From positions 49,949,501 to 50,013,500 of the forward strand of contig NC_064820.1 of NCBI RefSeq assembly GCF_024166365.1: a stretch of DNA of 64,000 bases, written 5' to 3'. The translations under genes were made by a program, and so were the position numbers. How positions within the stretch are numbered: the first letter of the stretch is position 1; each line of letters begins with the position of its first letter. The notes beneath the pieces were generated by a model. It was given only the letters and a program-made list of their open reading frames with translations, ran no database searches and was not told the DNA's origin. Below are positions 1-10,850 of this stretch, piece after piece. This stretch comes from Elephas maximus indicus (lineage: Eukaryota; Chordata; Mammalia; Proboscidea; Elephantidae).

Positions 1-254
1 TGCTTAGCCTTTTTCTTCATGATATTCAGGAATAGAGACTTTCCTGTAGAATGCAATGGCCAAAAGTATCTATTCAGCATAAGTGAAATGAACATTGAAA
101 AAGAAATCCAAATATCTGGATTCTAGTCCCCAGTCTGGCATTAAGGAAGCAGTTCCATGTCACCACTGAGCAAGTTCATCTCGAAATGCCTTAGGTTCCT
201 CATGCTTTCCACGGAGGTGGGATGGAAGGGGAATTAGAGGGTCAGGTTTCATCC
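1..254. other. No recognisable feature
   Basis: No exon, RNA gene or repeat that I recognise. If the orphan island is the C5orf34 promoter, this would be first-intron or distal sequence of that gene. Confidence 0.4.
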
Positions 255-425
255 ACACTCCACCATTTACTAGCTATATCTTAGGTAAGTTTTGGGGGCT
301 TCTTTCCTCCCTCATTTGTAAAATGGGGATAGTACTAGGATCATTAAGTGGATTAAATGAGACAGCACACGTGACAGTGTCCAAACTAGCATTGTGAATG
401 TTGCACAATAAATCCTATGAAATGC
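255..425 (+). repeat. MIR SINE remnant
   Basis: Contains the MIR core pattern ctcatttgtaaaatgggga followed by aggattaa-type sequence (ggattaaatgagacagca). Ancient mammalian SINE, diverged. Confidence 0.7.
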
Positions 426-468
426 TTTTATTCCTTTCTAAGACAATTCCCACTCCCTACTAGGATAC

Positions 469-630
469 TGGAAATCCTGGTGGTATAGTGGTTAAGTGCT
501 ACAAGCTGCTAACCAAAAGGTCAGCAGTTTGAATCCACCAGGTGCTCCTTGGGAACTCTATGGGGCAGTTTTACTCTGTCTTATAGGGTCGCTATGAGTT
601 GGAATTGACTCGAAGGCAACGGGTTTGGGA
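469..630 (+). repeat. AfroSINE, full length
   Basis: tRNA-derived head (ctggtggtatagtggttaag), then gctgctaaccaaaaggtcag, and the tail gggtcgctatgagttggaat. Short (about 160 bp) subtype. Confidence 0.93.
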
Positions 631-1189
631 TATCACTCTCTTTCCACTATTATTGTGACCAGGTTTTGCCTGTCAGAAAAAACTAAGTTTCCATACGTAT
701 CACTTTCCCCAGTTCACCATTTCCTCCGATAATTTTCTCAAGTGTAGCACCTACTCATTGTCTACTTTCTCGTCCTTCAATTCTCAATCTACTGCAATCT
801 AGCTTCCTCCCCCACCTGTCTAACTGAAGTTGTTTCACAGTGATGACCAATGTGTTTCTAAACTTTAGTCTTTATCCTATGAAACCTGGTGTGACAGTGT
901 TGTCTCCCTTCTTACCAAACCTTCTCTTCCCTGCCCCCTCTTTTTTCTACCATTGTTACCATGGTTTTTCTCTCTACATCTGTTTTTATTTTAATCATAC
1001 CTCTTCATCACTCTCTTAAATCAAAGATTCTGCAAGACTGACCTTAATCCTCATTTCATCTCTTCTTATTTTCTATATACGCTCTTGCAACTTTTGCACC
1101 TACACCCCACCCTTGTTTTTTCCTATCCTGCCCCCTTTCAACTTATATAACCTAGCTACATTTGATACCCACCACTGTCTGTTTATCAT
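631..1189. other. No recognisable feature; pyrimidine-rich
   Basis: Long pyrimidine-rich stretches on the plus strand, with no repeat or exon that I can name. It may contain decayed L2-like sequence. Confidence 0.4.
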
Positions 1190-1230
1190 ATTGTGGTGGC
1201 TTGTGTGTTGCTATAATGCTGGAAGCTATG

Positions 1231-4022
1231 TGTCTTAGTTATCTGGTGCTGCTATAACAGAAATACTACAAGTGGATGGTTTTAGCAAACAGAAGTTTAT
1301 TCTCTCACAGTCTTGGAGGCGAGAGGTCTGAATTCAGGATGCCAGCTCCAGGGGAAGGCCTTCTCTCTGTCAGCTCTGGAGGAAGGTCCTTGTCATCAAT
1401 AGTCCCTTGGTCTAGGAGTTTCTCTGTGCAGGGACCCCAGGGTCCAAAGGACACACTTAGCTCCTGGCAGTACTTAATTTGGTACCAAGAGTGGGGTGCT
1501 GCTCTAACAGATACCTAAAATGTGGAAGCAGTTTTAAAACTGAATGGATAGAGGCTGGAAGAGTTTTAAAGTACCTAATAGTAAAAGCCTAGATTGCCTT
1601 GAAGAGGCTGATGGTGGAATTATGGATGGCAAAGACAATTCTGGTGTGAGGATTCAGAAGGAAGTGAACACAGCTGTTACACTGGAGATCAAGCAGATGG
1701 AAAGCAGCAGCAGGAGAGAAATGGCAGCGGTAGGGCGAGAAAGCACTGGAGCCAACCCACAGAACAGGACTGCCGAGTACCTTTGGCAAGAGGCTTCCTG
1801 GCAGAGTGGGGTGCCTCTGAACACTTATTGGTAGAGCTAGGCTTGCCGACCCATGGAGCAATAGAGCTGAGTGCCCTCCAGCACTCAATTTACTGGCAGA
1901 GCGGGGTGCCTTCAGGCACTTATCAGTGGAGCTAAAGAGCTTTGGAATACCTGCCCCAGCAGGGCAGACACAAGCAATAAGGCCCAAGGGGCCAAGAGCC
2001 AAGTAACCAGGAAGAAGCTGAAGAGACAAGGAACACAGGAAACAGAGCTGCCTCAGTCTCAAAGGGTAGGACCACAACCCCAAGGGTCTCAAAGGGTGGA
2101 ACAATGGCCTCTGGGGCTTCAAAGAGTGAGGCACAGCCTCCTAGGTTTCAAAGAGTCAGATCTTCAACAACTTCATTCTGGAGTGTGGGTCTGCCATTCA
2201 CAAGTGCCAGTGGAATGCGGCCAGATCCACTGCCCAAAGCTGAGGGGGGCAGGACCAACAGGCCCAAGGGGCAGAAGAACTGGACCTGCTGGGGCCAAAG
2301 AGGTAGGGTCACTACTTAGATGGACTAGGGGAATGGGGCTGCCCAAAGCTGAGGGAGCAGAGTTACCGGTGCAGTGGGCCTGGAAGGTACAGCTGAATCC
2401 CAGGACCAAGGGGCCTCCACCCAGAATCTGGAAATTATGGCCAATGCCCAGAGTCTGGAGGGCTGGGCCATTTTGTCTAAATGGTCTCAGAGATCACAGG
2501 ATTATTTCCAAGCCTTAAGAGCTAATCTAATGTGTTCTGCTGTCTTGCTTGGTCCCTGTTATCCCTTCTTTCCCTCCGATTTCTCCCATTTGTAATGGAA
2601 ATGTCTACCTTGTGCCTGTTCTACCATTGTACTTTAGAAGTAGGATAACTTGTATTCTAGATTTCATAGATGAAGAATTTTTGGATTTTGAACTTAGAGT
2701 GGATTTAAGGCTTTTGCTATGATGTGATGGGGTGCATGTGTTTTACATGTGGCAAGGACATGAATTTTTTGAGGGCCAAAGGTGGAACTGATTGAATTAT
2801 GTCCTCCAAAAATATGTGTCAACTTGGCTAGGCCATGATTCCCAGTATTGTGTGCCTGTCCCCAATTTTGTTATCTGATGTGATTTTCCTACATGCTGTA
2901 AATCCTACCTCTATGATGTTGATGATCATAGCCTTCAGTACGGATTACACCTCAACATAAAGAAAACAAAAATCCTTACAACTGGACCAATAAGCAACAT
3001 CATGATAAATGGAGAAAAGATTGAAATTGTCAAAGATTTCATTTTACCTGGATCCATAATCAACACCCATGGAAGCAGCAGTCAAAAAATCAAAAGTTGC
3101 ACTGTATTGGGCAAATCTGCTGCAAAGGTCCTCTTTAAAGTGTTGAAAAGCAAAGATGTCACCTTGGAGACTAAGGTACACCTGACCCAAGCCATGGTAT
3201 TTTCAATCACATCACATGCATGTGAAAGCTGACAATGAATAAGGAAGATCATGGAAGAATTGATATCTGTGAATCGTGATGTTAGTGAAGCATACTGAAT
3301 ATACCATGGATTGCCAAAAGAATAAACAAATCTATCTTGGAAGAAGTACAATCAGAATGATCCTTAGAAGCAAGGATGGCAAGACTGTGCCTCATGTACT
3401 CTGGACATGTTGTCAGGAAGGATCAGTCCCTGGAGGACATCATCCTTGGTAAAGTACAGGGTCAGTGGAAAAGAAGTGGCCCCTCAATAAGATAGACTGA
3501 CACAGTGGCTGCAACAATGGGCTCAAGCATAACAACGATTGTGAGCATGGCACAGGACCGGGCAGTGTTTCCTTCTGTGATAAGTAGGGTCTCCATGAGT
3601 CAGAACTGACTTGATGGCACCTAACAACAACATGATGTTAATGAGGCAGGATTACAGCAGTTATGTTAATGAGACAGGACTCACTCTATAAAATCAGGTT
3701 GTGTCTTAGGTCAATCTCTTTTGAGATATAAAAGGCAGAAGTTAGCAGAGAGACATGGGGACTTCATACCATCAAGAAAGCAGCGCCAGGAGCAGGGTGC
3801 ATCCATTGTACTCAGGGTTCCTGTACAGAGAAGCTCTGAGACTTGGTGAAGATTGATTACAATGACCTTCCCCCAGAGCTGACAAGATAGAGAAAGCCTT
3901 CCCCTGGATCTGGCACCCTGAATTCAGACTTCTAGTCTCCTAGACTATGAGAGAATAAATTTCTATTTGTTAAGGCCATCCACTTGTGGTATTTGTTTTA
4001 GCAGCACTAGATGACTAAGACA
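1231..4022 (+). mobile_element. ERVL/MaLR-like element with inverted terminal LTR copies
   Basis: The left end TGTCTTAG and right end CTAAGACA are complementary, and about 240 bp inside each end match in inverted orientation (1231-1470 against about 3780-4022). Flanks carry the 5-bp duplication ctatg (1226-1230 and 4023-4027). An internal region (about 1480-2788) begins tggtaccaagagtggggtgc, as MaLR-type internal sequence does, and ends in a purine run (gagggccaaaggtggaac). A plus-strand LTR follows from about 2789 to 4022 and is broken by an RTE. Open frames inside (for example 1871-2518) are decayed internal sequence and not genes. Confidence 0.7.
2926..3631 (+). mobile_element. RTE LINE 3' fragment inserted in the LTR
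   Basis: C-terminal RT-domain remnant and 3' tail (ggcacctaacaacaaca). Flanked by atgatgttgatga (2913-2925) and atgatgttaatga (3632-3644), a target-site duplication matching at 12 of 13 bases. Frame broken by stops. Confidence 0.88.
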
Positions 4023-4504
4023 CTATGCCACCAGTACCTCAAACACAAGCAAGGTCAATCATAGTGGACAAGTTTCAGTGGAGCTTCCAGACCAATAGAG
4101 ACTCTGAAGAAAGGTCCAATGATCTACTTCCAAAAATTAGCCAATGAAAACCATATGGATCACAAAAGAACACCATCCAATTCCCTTGCTTTAGACATGT
4201 CATCAGGAGGGATCAATTGCTAGAGGATGACATCATGTTTGGTAAAACAGAAAGCTAACGAGGGTGTTGGAGACTCTCAGTGAGATGGACTGGCACGACA
4301 GACACAATAATGGACTCCAACATGCTAGCGATTGTGAGGATGATGTTGGAATGTGCAGTGTTTTGCTCTATTGTACATTAGGCTGGAGTTGACTCAAGAG
4401 CAAGTTAACAACATTTAATACATTAAATAAAACATTAAATACAAGTAAATACGAAACCATATGGTCGGTCCTGAGATTTTATCTATATTCATAACTTTAA
4501 TTGC

Positions 4505-4661
4505 GGGGCCCTGGTGGTGCAGTGGTTAAATGTTTGGCTGCTAACCAAAAAGTCAGCAGTTTGAATCTATCAGCTGTTCCTTGGAAACCCTATGGAGCAG
4601 TTAGTTCTACTCCGTCGTATAGAGTAGCTATGAGTTGGAATTGACTTGATGGCAACAGGTT
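4505..4661 (+). repeat. AfroSINE, full length
   Basis: Head gccctggtggtgcagtggtt to tail gatggcaacaggtttg; short subtype. Confidence 0.92.
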
Positions 4662-4689
4662 TGTAACCTTCTTTCTCTAGAGAACTTCC

Positions 4690-5430
4690 AAGTCTACCTG
4701 ACCTCTCTCCAAAGCTTCCAGCTGTCTATTATACCTCTCTCCATGTGCCTGTCCCACAGATACATCAAACTCAACTAAAATGGAACTTAATCATTCCCAT
4801 CAAGAGAGAACTTTTGCAATACCTCCTAAATAGATTACACTTCAACTCTTACCTCCTTCAAGTCCAGTCCCTATTCAGTAGCCCAAGGGATCTTTTAAAA
4901 TAAAAATCAGATCTATCATCCCTGGGCTTAAAACCTACCAAGAGCTTCCATTTGAACTTAGAAAAGGCCCAAATGCCTAACCATGGCCTACAAACCTCAC
5001 ACAATCTGGCCCCACCTACCTCCCCGAATGTCCTCTCCTAATTCTTTCCACTTTGTTCAGCACAGTTCAGCCATACTGGCCTTTTCACTGTTATTTAAAC
5101 AAATTTTTTTGCATCTCAGGACTTTTATGCTGTTCTGTCTAGCATGTCCCTTCTCTGGCTAATCACTTGGGTGGCTCTTTGTCATCATTAATGTCTCAGT
5201 ACAAATGTCATTTCCTCAAAGGCCTGACCTGTTTCCAACCCTCTCTCAGTAACTTCTTATCCCATTCTCTCTTTTTTCTTCATAACATTAATCACTATCA
5301 AAACTGATCCTGTTTTTTTACTTGCCCTTTTTCTTCTCCCACTAGGATATAAATTCAGCCAGAGTAGGAACCTTATCTGTCTTATTCAGTTACATCCCTG
5401 GCATCTAAAACAGCATTTGGTAAATAATTT
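4690..5430 (+). repeat. L2-like LINE remnant
   Basis: Shows the common mammalian L2 pattern (aaaacctaccaagagcttcc, cacaatctggccccacctac, and tgtcatttcctcaaaggcct). Old and diverged. Confidence 0.65.
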
Positions 5431-5436
5431 TAAAAA

Positions 5437-5635
5437 AGCACCAGTTGCCATACAGCCTGATTCAGACTCATGGCAACCCCACACGCTCGAGTAGAAATGT
5501 GTTCCATGGAGTTTTCAATGGCTGACTTTTCCCTAGTAGATCCGCCAGGCCTTTCTTTCCAGGTGTCTCTGGGTGAACTGAATTACCAAGCTTTCAATTA
5601 GCAGCAAGTGCATTAACTGCACCACCCAGGGACCC
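5437..5635 (-). repeat. AfroSINE, long subtype, diverged
   Basis: Inverted copy: ctcatggcaaccccacacgc near its 3' tail and gcaccacccagggacccttg at its 5' head. The middle segment is of the longer (about 200 bp) subtype. Confidence 0.75.
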
Positions 5636-5639
5636 TTGG

Positions 5640-6339
5640 TAAATAATAAGGGCACAATAAATATTCACCGAATCATGAAAGAACAAGTAAATTTTAAAAT
5701 CCCTGCTCCTCCTGAATTTGCAATTTGAGTTAATGGCACCTTAATGTTAGTAGCTAATGTTAGCAATGTTTGATTTCTCTCTCTGCCTCTCTTCACACCC
5801 CTGTAACCTCCTCCTAGCCCCTGTAACAAATCCTATTGATCTTACCTCTGTAAGTCTTTCTCTTGAACCTGGCTCTCTTCTCTTTCATAGCATCAACTCT
5901 CCCCTCAACTGCTGCAACCGTCTAGAACATTTTTCCAGTTTCTTCCCTCTCCAAGCCACGTCTAGTATTGCTATCATAACTAACTTTCCGAAACCCAGAC
6001 AATGTCTACCGCTTTACATCACTGCACTGCATACAGCGTATCTCAAGTTCCTGGCATATCACAAGAAATCATAATAGGGCTCCAACCCGTATTTCCAACT
6101 TTGTCCCTACTGATTTCTTCCTATTTGCATTCTCATCACTCAGCACATTATGTCAGAGTATGTTTAACGACCGAAAAGCCACAGGTTCTCGATTACAATG
6201 GGAAACCCATTTTCTAAAATGCGTTATTTAGTTACAGAAAAAGCCTCATGAAATCAACACCCAAACGCCTTGGACTCACAGCAATTCCAAGCTGAGAAGT
6301 TGTGAAAGTGATGCCAATCAACGGCACCTGCGTTTAATT
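5640..6339. other. No gene seen; possible further L2-like sequence
   Basis: Pyrimidine-rich sequence (5760-6060) similar in style to the preceding L2-like remnant. I recognise no exon or RNA gene. The 105-residue open frame at 5757-6074 has no family resemblance. Confidence 0.35.
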
Positions 6340-6870
6340 TGCCAAAACGCTGGAGGCCGTAGCGTCTGCGCCTGCCCACGACTGCTTCTCAAGTGACGAT
6401 TCTCGATGAATTTGACAAATTACCAACAAAGAGAAAACAATCACAGCCGTAGAGGAGTAAGGCCACAGCGAGAGTGTTGTGGCCAACACGTCCGCCAAGA
6501 CCGGGTAGCTGGAGACGGGGGCTTTGACCCGGCCGAGTAAAAGCACAAGACGCGCAGAAGCGGTTCAACTCTTCCCGCGCCCTCGGGAAGCAGCTTCACC
6601 TCCCCGGAAGAAAAAGAGCGGAAGTCCCGCCCCGCCCGCGCCTTCCGCCCCGGCCCGAGGCCACGCCCCGTCGCACTCCCTGAGCAGTGCGGAGCCGGAA
6701 GCAAGGAACAGGAGGGGACCGGAAAGGGAAAGGGAAAGGGGTAGGGGTGGGGCCTGCAGCCGGAGGGAAGGGTGTGTGTTGCCCGTCCGGGGTCTTGTCT
6801 GCTCTTCCTCGGTCGTTACTCTCGGTATCTCGCCGGAAGCGGTCTACCCTGGTTGTGGTAAAGCTGGTTA
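6340..6870. promoter_or_regulatory. Second CpG island, orphan promoter (candidate C5orf34 promoter)
   Basis: GC- and CpG-rich segment with several ETS-type CCGGAAG motifs (near 6604, 6695, 6719 and 6833), GC boxes (ccccgcccgc, ccacgcccc) and a G-rich run. No splice-consistent coding exon was recognised next to it. In human the gene 3' of PAIP1 on the same strand is C5orf34, whose promoter lies about 11 kb beyond PAIP1. An island here, about 7 kb beyond the PAIP1 3' end, fits that position. The gene name is an inference from synteny only, so no symbol is assigned. Confidence 0.7.
6726..6752 (+). promoter_or_regulatory. G-quadruplex-capable run in the orphan CpG island
   Basis: Five runs of three to four guanines (6726-6728, 6732-6734, 6738-6741, 6744-6747, 6749-6752) separated by loops of one to three bases. 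This satisfies the usual G4 pattern on the plus strand. Folding is not proved. Confidence 0.6.
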
Positions 6871-7735
6871 GGACCAGCTTCCTGATATTCAAGCCTTCCG
6901 GCCAAGAACTAATCACAAGGGTGGTAAGATTTTAGTGGAGTGATGCTTGATTGTTTAAAAACTCTAAACGATTATACACCAATAAGGTTGTTTTAAAAAA
7001 AATTCAAAAACTTGGCCAAAGATAGAGACCTCTTCCTGTCCCAATTTGGTGTCAGAAAATATGCCTTCAACTATATTTACATCTTTTTTTCCCTGAAATA
7101 GCAAATAAGACGTCTGCTGTATTCATTGCTATGAGCATTTATTCCCATTTACCAGTATTTGTGAAGAGCCTATCATGTGCTAGGCACACTTGGGATAAAG
7201 CAGAGAACAGGCCCAGTTTCCTGCGGGCTAGAGACTAACTGAAAAGAAACGACCAAATCATCATTTGACCACAGTTGTGGTAAGAGAAAATACAAAGGGG
7301 CTGTGAGAGCACATAAAAGGCAGACCTAAACTAGGTTGAGGAAACGATATTTCCGTTGAAATCCAAAGGGTAATCCAGGTGAAATACAGAGGAAGAAATG
7401 TTTCAAGCAGAGGAAACAGCCCTGAGGTCCAAGGGAAAGATCTTACCTCAGAACAGGTTTGAAAGAAAATGGATGTGGTTTAAGCATGATCAGGGAGGGG
7501 AGTGAGGCCTGAAATGAGCTATGGAGGTGGCAGGGGCCAGGTCATGATCAATTTATGAATCATGAACTTTATCTTAAGAGCATAGGGAAACCATTAGAAG
7601 GGCTTTAAGCAAAGGTGGCAGCACCAAGGGATGGGGAAAAATCTAACTCCTTAAATTCACCTTCCTTTACGAAAATCTCTGATATGCAAATTGATCTAAT
7701 TTTATGTAAAGTATAAATGAAGGCATTCTCGACCT
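6871..7735. repeat. Old mammalian interspersed repeat, family not named
   Basis: From about 7130 the text has the style of a widespread ancient mammalian repeat (catgtgctaggcacacttgg; ccctgaggtccaagg; gaaaccattagaagggcttt). I do not assign a family. Confidence 0.4.
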
Positions 7736-8105
7736 TTTTTTTTTTTAAATTGTACTTTAAATGAAGGTTTACAGAGCAAATTAGTTTCTCATTAAACAAT
7801 ACACATTGTTTTGTGACATTGGATGCCAGTCCCACAACATGTCAACACTCTCCCCTTTTCGACCTTGGGTTCCCCATTACCAGCTTTCCTGTCCCCTCCT
7901 GTGTTCTTGTCCTTGCCCCTGGGCTGATGTGCCCATTTAGTCTCATTTTGACAACCATGTTTTCATTGATCTATAACATCAGTCTGCATTATACAGTGCT
8001 TAAGACGCTGTCCCACCTTCACTTCTATGTCTAAGAACCTCCTGTGTAGAAAGAAACTTTGTCTCCTGTAGGTGGGTGTTGTGGTACTATCTGTACTTTA
8101 GAAAG
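7736..8105 (-). mobile_element. L1 3' end (3' UTR), inverted
   Basis: Reads ggtttacagagcaaattagt, then ttctcattaaacaatacaca, matching the other L1 3' UTRs in this window (26803 and 28141) and, in reverse, the L1 end near 22850. The poly-T at its left end is the L1 poly-A tail. Confidence 0.75.
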
Positions 8106-9018
8106 ATTCCTGGAGCTGTTGAATGGTGAGTGGTTTGTAGGGTGCAAGAGCAGAGATGGGGAACCCCAGTAGAAAGCATTTGGAAAAGCAGCAGGACAGG
8201 TGATGGCAACTCAGGCTAGGGACTGTGCAGTGAGGATGGAGAGCATAGCTCCAAGAAATATTTCAGAGATCAAGTCTATAGTCTTGGTGATGATTGAACG
8301 TTGGGGTTGAGAGAGGTAGGAGTCAAAAACAATTCCAGGGTTTCTGGTTTGGGTAAGTGGATAGGCGGCAGCACCATCAATGAGAGGAGGATGGAAGAGA
8401 AGAGCAAATTTAGGGATAACATGACTTAAATTTAGTGAGTCTGTGGGGCAGTTCTACTCTGTCCTATAGGGTCGCTATGAGTTGGAATTGACTCGACGGC
8501 ACTGGGTTTTTTTGGGTACCAGGTGGAAATAACAAGTTAGCAAAGGTCTGGAATCAAGACAGAAACAAATCTGGAGGTCAGTGGCTGATAGCTGCTAATT
8601 AAAGCTATGGGCGATGATGAAATAGTCCAAGGATATTGTGATTGCGAAAAGAAGAATGCATAGCACTGAGCTTTGAGGAACACCAATACTTACAGATTAG
8701 GTAAAGGAAAAGAAGCCAGCAGAAGTGTCCAGGAGAACAGCTTAAATGTAGAAATCAAGCTATCGTGTCCTAGATACCTAAAGGTTTTCAATTTTGGTGT
8801 CATTTGACAGTGTCAGATATTGCCCAAAGGACAAACTAAAGAATGAAAAGCATCTAATGGAATTAGTGACATGGAGGTCATTGGTGACTTGTGAGGGCCT
8901 TTGGATATATAAAGGGGCAGAAGCCATAGTGGATTTGAAGAGCATATAGGAGGGGAAAAAATGGAAAAATGAATCAACACTTGAATAGTGTAGCTAGGAA
9001 GCAGAGATAGGACTGTTT
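8106..9018. repeat. Old interspersed repeat (continued) with a SINE tail fragment
   Basis: Continues the unnamed ancient repeat (gtctatagtcttggtgatga; ccagggtttctggtttgggt), interrupted by an AfroSINE fragment at 8437-8513. No gene. Confidence 0.4.
8437..8513 (+). repeat. AfroSINE 3' fragment
   Basis: Begins in the middle at ctgtggggcagttctactct and ends gacggcactgggtttttttg. 5'-truncated. Confidence 0.88.
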
Positions 9019-9213
9019 TTGCAAGGAAATGTGAGGAAAAGAGGAAGACCCTCAATGAGATGGATTGCCACAGTGGCTGCAATAATGTGTTCAAACATAG
9101 CAACGATTGTGAGGATAGCCCAGGACCAGACAGCATTTCATTCTGTTGTATATAGGGCTGCTATGAGTCGGAACCAACTCGATGCCGTCGAACAACAACC
9201 ACAGCAACAGTAG
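9019..9213 (+). mobile_element. RTE LINE 3' fragment
   Basis: Reads gaggaagaccctcaatgaga to ggctgctatgagtcggaacc and an acaacaacc tail. Only the last 190 bp are present. Confidence 0.88.
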
Positions 9214-9588
9214 AGGAAATATTCCTGTACTGGAAGAGAAGGAATGATGTGAACACAGATGCATTTGTATACATTTGTCCGGTAGCTTTTTTTTTTTTTT
9301 TTCCTGTGAAGCAAGTCATCAGTTAAGGGATGAAGGGGAAGTCAAGGGAAAGGGTTTGAAATAGTTAAAAAAAAAAAAAAAAAGGGATTGAAAAGAGAAA
9401 TACAGTAAGATCGTTGGCTGTGCAGACAGCCCAACTGAAGATAGTGGTCATGACTTCAGTGATACAAACTTGCCAGACAGCATGATCTCCAGCTGCATGG
9501 GTGCAGTGTTAGGCTCACCCAAGCTTGGTGTTTTGCTAGCATCACACAATAGGGCAGTAGCAAATACAAGCTTAAATTATTTACATAT

Positions 9589-9727
9589 GCTAGCTAACCA
9601 AGAGGTCAGCAGTTAAAATCTACCAGTTGCTCCTTGGAAATCCTATGGGGCAGTTCTACTCTGTTCTCTAGGTTTACTGAGTTGGGATCGACTCGATGGC
9701 AACGGTTTTTTTTTTTTTTTTTTTTTT
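9589..9727 (+). repeat. AfroSINE, 5'-truncated
   Basis: Begins gctagctaaccaagaggtca, and ends gactcgatggcaacgg plus a T-rich tail. Confidence 0.85.
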
Positions 9728-10077
9728 GGTGAAGCTCAGTCAGCCAAAGACTACCAGGCTCCAGCTTGTAGTCTAGCAAAATCAGGTCACTGACTTGCAA
9801 TCAAGGGAGCACACTCCAGAGGAACTATGATGGCCTTTCTACAAGGGGGAAAGGGTAATGTTTTTGGTAAGGTTTGGGTTCCTGGTGAAGGATTCTGGGG
9901 AAGCTCTGAAGGAAACAGGGATCAAGTCTAGACTGGGTGTATATGAGGTGGGATTGAGAAAAACAGGGATTAACTAGGGATTGGGTGCTGACATGAGGCG
10001 AGGGTGCTTTAGCAATTTCAATTTTTCTTATATCACATCTTTTTTTTTTTTTAAATGAACCACGTCTACTTGTATTT

Positions 10078-10125
10078 AAAACCAAAACCAAACCCATTGC
10101 CATTTAGTCGGTTTCAACTCATGAT
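10078..10125 (-). repeat. AfroSINE 3' tail fragment
   Basis: Reads aaccaaacccattgccattt, the reverse complement of the SINE 3' tail. About 48 bp only. The rest of 9728-10294 has no feature I recognise. Confidence 0.6.
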
Positions 10126-10294
10126 TGATATTGGTTAGTTTGAGCTCTAGTTATGTTGCTGTATGTTTTATATGCTAGTTTAATAATTTAAAAAAATTTA
10201 CAGGGAAATAAGGACCCAGGGAAGAGTAGGAAGGCTCAGCCCTGCTGGTGTATCACCGGGAGTGTAAATTGTCAGGATGAGCTTTAGGTTAACT

Positions 10295-10850
10295 TCCAAA
10301 GTTGTGCTGGGTAAGCATCATATTCCGTTGCTGCAAAGGACCTCTTCACAGTGTTGAAGAGCAAAGATGTCACCCTGAGGACTAAGGTGCGCCTGACCCA
10401 AGCCGTGGTATTTTCAATCACATCATATGCACGTGAAAGCTGGACAATAAATAAGGACGACCGAAGAAGAGTTGACGCCTTTGAATTGTGGTGTTGGCGA
10501 GGAATATTGAATATCCCATGGACTGCCAAAAGAACAAACACAAATCTGTCTTGGAAGAAGAGCAGCCAGAATGCTCCTTAGAAGCAAGGATGGCGAGACT
10601 GCGTCTTACATACTTTGGACATGTTGTCAGGAGGGATCAGTCCCTGGAGAAGGACATCATGCTTGGGAGAGTACAGGGTCAGCGGAAAAGAGGAAGACCC
10701 TCAACGAGGTGGGTTGATGCAGTGGCTGCAACAATGAGCTCAGGTGTAACAACAATTGTAAGGATGGCGCAGGACCGGGCAGTGTTTCGTTCTGTTGTGC
10801 ATAGGGTCGCTGAGTGGGAACCGACTCGACGGCACCTAACAACAACAATT
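10295..10850 (+). mobile_element. RTE LINE 3' fragment, well preserved
   Basis: The C-terminal part of the RTE frame is partly open (10488-10928 reads through the element and its tail). It contains tactttggacatgttgtcag, gagaaggacatcatgcttgg and a tail gactcgacggcacctaacaa. This is one of the least diverged RTE pieces in the window. Confidence 0.92.

Larger units (their letters stand above)
1190..4420 (+). mobile_element. RTE LINE fragment, internally deleted, split by an ERV-type element
   Basis: The left piece 1190-1230 (ataatgctggaagctatg) continues across the inserted element at 4023 (ctatgccaccagtacctcaa), giving RTE 5' region to about 4190. It then passes directly into RTE 3'-end sequence (gacatgtcatcaggagggat) up to the caacaac tail near 4420. 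The reverse-transcriptase core is missing, so this is a 5'-plus-3' remnant with a large internal deletion. Confidence 0.75.

Noticed and set aside
469-630. tRNA gene
   Set aside because: The tRNA-like head belongs to the AfroSINE and is followed by SINE body. No intact cloverleaf gene is seen in the window.
1871-2518. 215-residue open frame with repetitive GPxG and QRV text
   Set aside because: It lies in the internal part of the ERV-type element and shows no retroviral gag, protease or polymerase motif. Best read as decayed or noncoding internal sequence.
1-6339. Coding exons of C5orf34
   Set aside because: Expected on the minus strand from synteny, but no matching protein segment was recognised on either strand of this part.
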